From Pedobacter antarcticus (GTDB lineage Bacteria; Bacteroidota; Bacteroidia; Sphingobacteriales; Sphingobacteriaceae): a stretch of 64,000 nt of DNA. Below, in pieces: positions 59,898 to 64,000 of the stretch. The position numbers and the translations under genes were made by a program. Where the stretch lies: positions 94,167 to 158,166 of the forward strand of contig NZ_FONS01000008.1 of NCBI RefSeq assembly GCF_900112985.1, read 5' to 3'. The notes below the pieces were generated by a model. It did no database searches. It was given only the letters and a program-made list of their open reading frames with translations, and was not told where the DNA came from. Position 1 is the stretch's first letter; every line of letters starts with the position of its first letter.

Positions 59898-60542
59898 ATG
59901 CACAGATCAGGTTCAGCAATTCTCTTTCTACTGGTTACCTGCCAAACCAGCTTCGCTCAAACATCATGGAAACTCGAGAAAGATAAGAACGATATAAAAA
60001 TTTACACCTCTGCGTTAACCGGCTCTAAAGTAAAAGCCGTAAAAGTAGAATGTGAGATCCAGGCAAGGCCTTCACAGCTCGTGGCTTTATTGCTGGACAT
60101 CGACGCTGCTCCGGAATGGGTATATCATACAAAATCTGCCAAACTGGTTAAGCGTGTATCCCCTTCCGAACTTTATTATTATTCCGAAGTGATTTTACCA
60201 TGGCCGGTCCAGAACCGGGATTTCATCGCACACCTTACAGTAACTCAGGATCAGGAAAGCCGTATTGTCACTGTTGACGGACCAGCCGTAAGCGGATTTG
60301 TTCCAGAAAAGAAGGGCATTGTCCGGATAGATAATTCTAAAGGCAAATGGATCATTATACCGGCAGGCAAAGATAAAGTCCGAATCAGTTATACACTACA
60401 TGTAGATCCAGGTGGGACACTCCCTGCATGGCTGGTCAATATGTTCGCGGCCGAAGGCCCGTCCCATATTTTTGAGCAGCTCAAATTGCAGGTCAGCAAA
60501 CCAAAGTACAAAAACATCCATTTACCCTTTATTCAGGATTAG
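59898..60542 (+). CDS. Exported START-domain protein
   Basis: A 214-residue protein. The signal peptide ends near SFAQTS (about residue 22). A START/SRPBCC lipid-binding fold covers about 25-205, with WKLEKDKNDIKIYTS at the start, DIDAAPEWVYHTKSAKLVK and ILPWPVQNRDFI in the middle and WIIIPAGKDKVRISYTLHVD later. Bacterial members are thought to bind or carry lipids or sterol-like molecules; the ligand here is unknown. A TTG four codons upstream falls in a -7-like box, so the ATG is preferred. Confidence 0.88.
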   Translation: MHRSGSAILFLLVTCQTSFAQTSWKLEKDKNDIKIYTSALTGSKVKAVKVECEIQARPSQLVALLLDIDAAPEWVYHTKSAKLVKRVSPSELYYYSEVILPWPVQNRDFIAHLTVTQDQESRIVTVDGPAVSGFVPEKKGIVRIDNSKGKWIIIPAGKDKVRISYTLHVDPGGTLPAWLVNMFAAEGPSHIFEQLKLQVSKPKYKNIHLPFIQD

Positions 60543-60634
60543 CCATCAGACAACCCTTTAGTAGTCCGATTGTAAAATTCCACAGAAGCCCTGATATTCA
60601 GTGTAGGTATCACCAGCAATTCAATTTTGTAGTT

Positions 60635-60642
60635 TATTTTTG
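60635..60642 (+). promoter_or_regulatory. Putative -7 element for the AraC-type regulator
   Basis: TATTTTTG, an exact TAnnTTTG match, 16 nt before the ATG at 60659. A TTTTG at 60625-60629 is too close to be the -33 box. Confidence 0.4.
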
Positions 60643-60658
60643 AATCTAAATTTTCCCT

Positions 60659-61555
60659 ATGTCAAGTTCCATTACAGCTGTGCAGACGTGTACTTTTGCA
60701 CAATTACTGGAAGCAGTCGGAGTAAGCGATCAGAATGCCGAAATCAGTATTTGTTCTACAACAGGACTGGAGATGGAAATACCTATACGATATCCATTCC
60801 GGTCTGATCACTTTTCTTTTCTGGTCGTTCAGGAAGGAGCGTTCAAAATAAAAGTAAATCTGACACCATACACTGTAACGAAAAACGAAATCCTGATGAT
60901 TACGCCTAATGATGTCAGACAATTCGAAGAATTCTCATCTGACTGCATCATTAAGTTTGTCGGTTTCAAGGCTGAATATCTCTATGCAGCCGGCATTCAT
61001 AAGAAAAATGTAGATGCGCTGACTTTTTTCTCATCTCTGCTTAATCCGGTCCTGAGGCTTGGAAACGGGGAAATGGAAAATATAGCGAGAATTCTGGATG
61101 TTCTGGAGCATAAAAGCACTTTACCCGCTACATCGGATTATCGTGATGATATAATGCTTAATCTTTTCTCAGGATTTATCTACGAACTCGCGCTACATTT
61201 CCGGCGTTCTCAAAGCCTGGAGGAAATCCGGGTTACCCGTAAAGAGGAGCTGGTTATGCGCTTTCTTAAATTGCTGCCAACACAGTTCCGGTCTGTACGA
61301 AGTGTGCAGGTTTATGCAGAAATGTTAAATGTCTCCCCGAAATACCTTTCTCAAACCTTAAAAGATATTTCCGGAAAAACAGCCGGCGATTTTATCGGTG
61401 AGATGTTATTACTGGAAGCCAAAATTCTATTGAATCATCCAGAATTGTCTATAGCTGAGGTATCAAATCATCTGAATTTCAGCGATCAGTTTTCCTTCAG
61501 TAACTATTTCAAAAAGCACACAGGTAAAAGCCCAACACTATACCGTAAATCATAG
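60659..61555 (+). CDS. AraC-family transcriptional regulator
   Basis: A 298-residue regulator. The N-terminal cupin-like sensor (about 25-120, with FSFLVVQEGAFKIKVN and YTVTKNEILMITPND) precedes a linker and a C-terminal HTH_18 pair (about 200-298). The latter has VQVYAEMLNVSPKYLSQTL and EVSNHLNFSDQFSFSNYFKK. The ligand is unknown. It may control the START-domain gene upstream or the unknown gene downstream, but no operator is recognised. Confidence 0.93.
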   Translation: MSSSITAVQTCTFAQLLEAVGVSDQNAEISICSTTGLEMEIPIRYPFRSDHFSFLVVQEGAFKIKVNLTPYTVTKNEILMITPNDVRQFEEFSSDCIIKFVGFKAEYLYAAGIHKKNVDALTFFSSLLNPVLRLGNGEMENIARILDVLEHKSTLPATSDYRDDIMLNLFSGFIYELALHFRRSQSLEEIRVTRKEELVMRFLKLLPTQFRSVRSVQVYAEMLNVSPKYLSQTLKDISGKTAGDFIGEMLLLEAKILLNHPELSIAEVSNHLNFSDQFSFSNYFKKHTGKSPTLYRKS

Positions 61556-61665
61556 TTCTGTAAAAACACGATTAGAAAGATTATATACGAAAAAAAAGTG
61601 TTTTAAGCATATTTTGACGCCTTTTCAATATTCCTTTCTGACTTGCATATTCACATCTTTGGTTT

Positions 61666-62766
61666 ATGATGATGTGGCTTAATTACTTGAACAGAAGATT
61701 TGTACTTTCCGGAAAACTCAAAAGTCTGATTGAAGAATCAAAATTAGAAGGTGTAATATTTCGTGTAGACGAACTGGAAAAAGCTATGGCGGAGACCAGA
61801 GATTACGACAAACTAGTATCAGGATTGATCAGATCCGGAAAATCTGTACATGAAATTATCATGGCCGTCGTTATTTCCGATGTCAGACGTGCAGCGAACC
61901 AGTTTATTTTGGTACAATCCCGATCAAAAGGGAAATCCGGATATGTTGTTTTTGGCATCCGTTCAGAATTCGCCTGGTTTGAACTCTCAATTGTAGATGA
62001 AGTCAGACATCTATGGAAAGAGATCGACCGGAAAAATGTAATTATAGATATACCGGGATCCAAAGAAAGTACACGCGCCATATCTATATTAACTGCTGAT
62101 GCAATTAATCTCAAAGTCTCAAATCCTGTCGGCTTTAAACGCTTTCATGAAATTCTGCTGGGCTATGTAGAAGGACTCGAAAAGCGGAAAGCAGAGCGAA
62201 AATCACTAGAGCAGATCCATTTCCTGGTGAGTTTTAATCTCCGGCTTATAGATGAGCTAATTGATCCTGTTCTATTATCTATAATTCAGCAAAGCAATAA
62301 TCAGTCTGTCATCGCTATTCAGATGTTAGGTAAGTCTGGCATAATGTTCGCCGCCAAGATTCGCCAGATATATGATGATGTTTTTAAAAGCGAGCGTTTC
62401 GCTATTCTCGCAGCAGACGGAGCAAGGCCTGCCAATTTGATGTGGGATTTCAGTAAATCTCCGGAGAAGGATCAAAACGATGGACTCTCGGCATTAATGC
62501 ACCAAAACGACACATCAGTAATACTCTCTATGAACAACCTGAGCACAGTAACTCAGAGTCCTGCGAGGAATATACAAGGAGAGACCAGCAGTTCAACAAT
62601 CAAATGGAACATCTTTCAACTGGAAAATATTCTGGGTGTTAATTTTAACCACCTGGAAGAACAAGTAGATGAAATTACACTTAGAGACTTCAATCTCCCT
62701 TCCAAACAACTATATGATCTAATTAGAGAGCGAATCATATCTACAGCAACCTTGCACTGGTGGTAA
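61666..62766 (+). CDS. Unrecognised 366-residue cytoplasmic protein
   Basis: I do not recognise the family. No signal peptide or transmembrane helix is seen. The N-terminal half is mixed alpha/beta with a charged opening (LKSLIEESKLEGVIFRVDEL) and a strand-rich GYVVFGIRSEFAWFELSIVD. The middle is helical (KRKAERKSLEQIHFLVSFNL). A Ser/Asn/Thr-rich linker (about 300-325) leads to a C-terminal helical part ending in LHWW. Three ATGs stand in a row at the start. Codon use looks like its neighbours. Its stop overlaps the poly-A side of the converging terminator. It is long and intact, so probably real. Confidence 0.65.
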   Translation: MMMWLNYLNRRFVLSGKLKSLIEESKLEGVIFRVDELEKAMAETRDYDKLVSGLIRSGKSVHEIIMAVVISDVRRAANQFILVQSRSKGKSGYVVFGIRSEFAWFELSIVDEVRHLWKEIDRKNVIIDIPGSKESTRAISILTADAINLKVSNPVGFKRFHEILLGYVEGLEKRKAERKSLEQIHFLVSFNLRLIDELIDPVLLSIIQQSNNQSVIAIQMLGKSGIMFAAKIRQIYDDVFKSERFAILAADGARPANLMWDFSKSPEKDQNDGLSALMHQNDTSVILSMNNLSTVTQSPARNIQGETSSSTIKWNIFQLENILGVNFNHLEEQVDEITLRDFNLPSKQLYDLIRERIISTATLHWW

Positions 62767-62794
62767 AAAAAAAGCCAGCTGTTTAAAGCTGGCT
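62763..62794 (-). terminator. Terminator after the lytic transglycosylase gene
   Basis: An 8-bp stem AGCCAGCT/AGCTGGCT (62773-62780 with 62787-62794) and a U-run on the leftward transcript. The A-tract that encodes the U-run begins within the stop codon of the unknown gene. Confidence 0.85.
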
Positions 62795-62826
62795 ATCCCC
62801 AATTATTTGTCAAATTATAGATTCTT

Positions 62827-63609
62827 TTATTCTACGGTAGTTTGCATAGCGAGCATTTTACCGGAAGTCCGGTAACCATGTCTGCCCGGGTCATTTAAAA
62901 TCTCTTTCATTGAAATTAATTTATAAACATATCCGGCAGTCTCTCTGTTCAATTTCATCTTGAAATAATTATCCTGATTTTGTTTATTGATCTGCCGGCG
63001 CATGTGGTTATCACCTACATTGTAGGCAGCGGCAACCAGTGTCCAGCTATCAAAGATTCCGTAAAGTTCTTTAATGTATTTGCAGGCAGCTATAGTTGAT
63101 TTACGCAAGTTCTTGCGCTCGTCTATTTCGCTGTTTACTGTCAAGCCGTAACTTCTCGCTGTTCCGGGCATAAACTGCCAGAAACCATTAGCCCCTTTCG
63201 GCGACATCCCGCCCTTAAGTCCGGACTCCACTAAAGGAACATATTTAAAGTCATCAGGTATACCGTAGGCAGCGAGGATTGGCTCTATAATAGGAAACCA
63301 TTCTTCCGCTTTACGATGCAGTTGATTTGTCTGCAATTGACTAAAGCTGTGTGCAGCAAGGATAGTTTTCATTTTACGCTCTACCTTCCTGTCCCCCAGG
63401 GGTAAAGATTCTTCTGCGAAATTGAGTTTGGCCATCATAGAGACTGGCTTTTTCGTAGTAGTAGTGGTAACAGTGGTGACTGTCTCAGTCAGCGTATTGT
63501 TGTTGTTTTTTTGACTTTTTGATGCTTGGGGCATGTTATAAGCAAACACTTTTGCCATAACGAGTAATCCTAAAATTACAGTACTAGTTATGATGTGTTT
63601 CTTTATCAT
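62827..63609 (-). CDS. Lytic transglycosylase
   Basis: A 260-residue exported murein hydrolase of the SLT/MltD class that cleaves glycan strands to anhydromuropeptides. An N-terminal hydrophobic signal or anchor (about 5-24) is followed by a Thr-rich spacer (TETVTTVTTTTTKKP). The SLT domain (about 105-245) holds the catalytic Glu in YVPLVESGLKGG, plus SPKGANGFWQFMPGTA and VAAAYNVG. Unlike MltD it has no LysM repeats. An open extension of 28 codons to 63693 contains the promoter, so the ATG at 63609 is used. AGGAGG lies a few bases before that ATG. Confidence 0.93.
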   Translation of the reverse strand: MIKKHIITSTVILGLLVMAKVFAYNMPQASKSQKNNNNTLTETVTTVTTTTTKKPVSMMAKLNFAEESLPLGDRKVERKMKTILAAHSFSQLQTNQLHRKAEEWFPIIEPILAAYGIPDDFKYVPLVESGLKGGMSPKGANGFWQFMPGTARSYGLTVNSEIDERKNLRKSTIAACKYIKELYGIFDSWTLVAAAYNVGDNHMRRQINKQNQDNYFKMKLNRETAGYVYKLISMKEILNDPGRHGYRTSGKMLAMQTTVE

Positions 63610-63647
63610 TTTCCTCCTTTTTTTGGTTAATAATTTTAAAACGCTTG

Positions 63648-63678
63648 CAAACATACATGATATTATGTTAATTATCAA
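63648..63678 (-). promoter_or_regulatory. Promoter of the lytic transglycosylase gene
   Basis: Read leftwards: TTG at 63678-63676, 20 nt, then TATGTTTG at 63655-63648, a full Bacteroidota promoter. Transcription would begin about 35 nt before the ATG at 63609, leaving room for the AGGAGG ribosome-binding site. Confidence 0.7.
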
Positions 63679-63786
63679 GCTATTACAAAACAAACTACCA
63701 AAATCAACGTTTAAACACTCATTAAGGTGGATTTTTTATTTCATGATCACATTGAAAATTAAATCCCTAAATTGAGCGATTTTTAT

Positions 63787-63794
63787 TAAATTTG
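63787..63794 (+). promoter_or_regulatory. Putative -7 element for the last gene
   Basis: TAAATTTG, an exact TAnnTTTG match, 34 nt before the ATG at 63829. No TTG at the standard -33 distance (one at 63772-63774 is too close). Confidence 0.4.
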
Positions 63795-63828
63795 CACCCC
63801 GCATTAATTATGTGGTTAACAGCGTATC

Positions 63829-64000
63829 ATGATAAAAAATAACAACAGGAACAGTCGGGATGACAAGTCCAAACCGGGAAACCGAAGCACAACAGGTAAT
63901 AGCCGCAGTGGAGCCGGACAGGCAGGCACGGGTAAAAGCAGGTTTGAGGATAAAGAGGGGAAAGATAGAACGAAATTTGGTGCTGGTGCTGACAGGGACA
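63829..64000 (+). CDS. Partial CDS with charged, disordered N-terminus
   Basis: From the ATG at 63829 the frame stays open for 57 codons to the window end. It opens MIKNNNRNSRDDKSKPGN and continues with Gly, Ser, Arg, Lys and Asp in a low-complexity, surely disordered stretch. In Sphingobacteriaceae such N-terminal tails often precede an RluB-type pseudouridine synthase or another RNA-binding enzyme, but no catalytic domain is visible here, so the product is not assigned. A -7-like box lies upstream. Confidence 0.55.
   Translation, partial: MIKNNNRNSRDDKSKPGNRSTTGNSRSGAGQAGTGKSRFEDKEGKDRTKFGAGADRD

Overview
The window looks like chromosomal DNA of a Bacteroidota bacterium, most probably a Sphingobacteriaceae member such as Pedobacter. 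The signs are a SusC/SusD pair, families largely confined to the phylum (DUF2027, DUF2723/GT117, YpdA and YtxJ thiol proteins), scarce Shine-Dalgarno sequences, and promoters of the Bacteroidota primary-sigma form (TTG or TTTG about 19-21 nt before TAnnTTTG). The genus is inferred; no rRNA gene is present. I found no phage, insertion sequence, CRISPR array or clear island. Coding density is high, and most tail-to-tail gene ends carry a terminator or abut directly.

Layout. 1-5.7 kb: a modular repeat at the edge, a DUF2132 gene and a DUF2027 gene on divergent promoters, a YbdG-type MscS channel, a secreted M1 peptidase with a secreted partner, and an ArsC/Spx-like protein. 5.8-14.1 kb: a signalling block with a LytS/LytTR pair, then a large CHASE3-GAF hybrid kinase, a CheR methyltransferase and a REC-kinase-REC hybrid. 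14.1-22.9 kb: housekeeping genes (pth, rplY, prs, tRNA-Gln, a DUF2723 glycosyltransferase, accA, an S10 peptidase).

22.9-38.3 kb is the main metabolic locus, a starch/maltodextrin utilisation locus read leftwards: lacI-type regulator, susC, susD, susE-like, a SusA-like GH13, beta-phosphoglucomutase, GH65 maltose phosphorylase, a second GH13 and an SLC45-like sugar transporter. The likely flow is capture by SusCDE, cutting by secreted GH13 enzymes, import of maltose, phosphorolysis to glucose plus beta-glucose-1-phosphate, and conversion to glucose-6-phosphate. A 12-bp palindrome with an extra half-site lies between the regulator and susC and is the best operator candidate.

38.4-47.5 kb: M28 peptidase, polyprenyl diphosphate synthase, a YpdA-like thiol reductase overlapping a persulfide dioxygenase-rhodanese fusion, asparaginase, TatD, an FKBP lipoprotein and NrnA. 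47.6-59.6 kb: ndk, a second FKBP, a tiny lipoprotein, DUF721 with recF, a TPR protein, ribH, YtxJ, OsmC, lipA, an ECF sigma/anti-sigma pair, nnr and uvrA. 59.6-64 kb: a START-domain protein, an AraC regulator, an unrecognised 366-residue protein, a lytic transglycosylase and the start of a charged, low-complexity protein cut by the window end.

No obviously new multi-gene system is present. The points most worth a second look are the edge repeat, the LacI-controlled phosphorolytic Sus locus, the probable bacillithiol/persulfide genes, the near-leaderless starts of lipA and ribH, and the unknown 366-residue protein.
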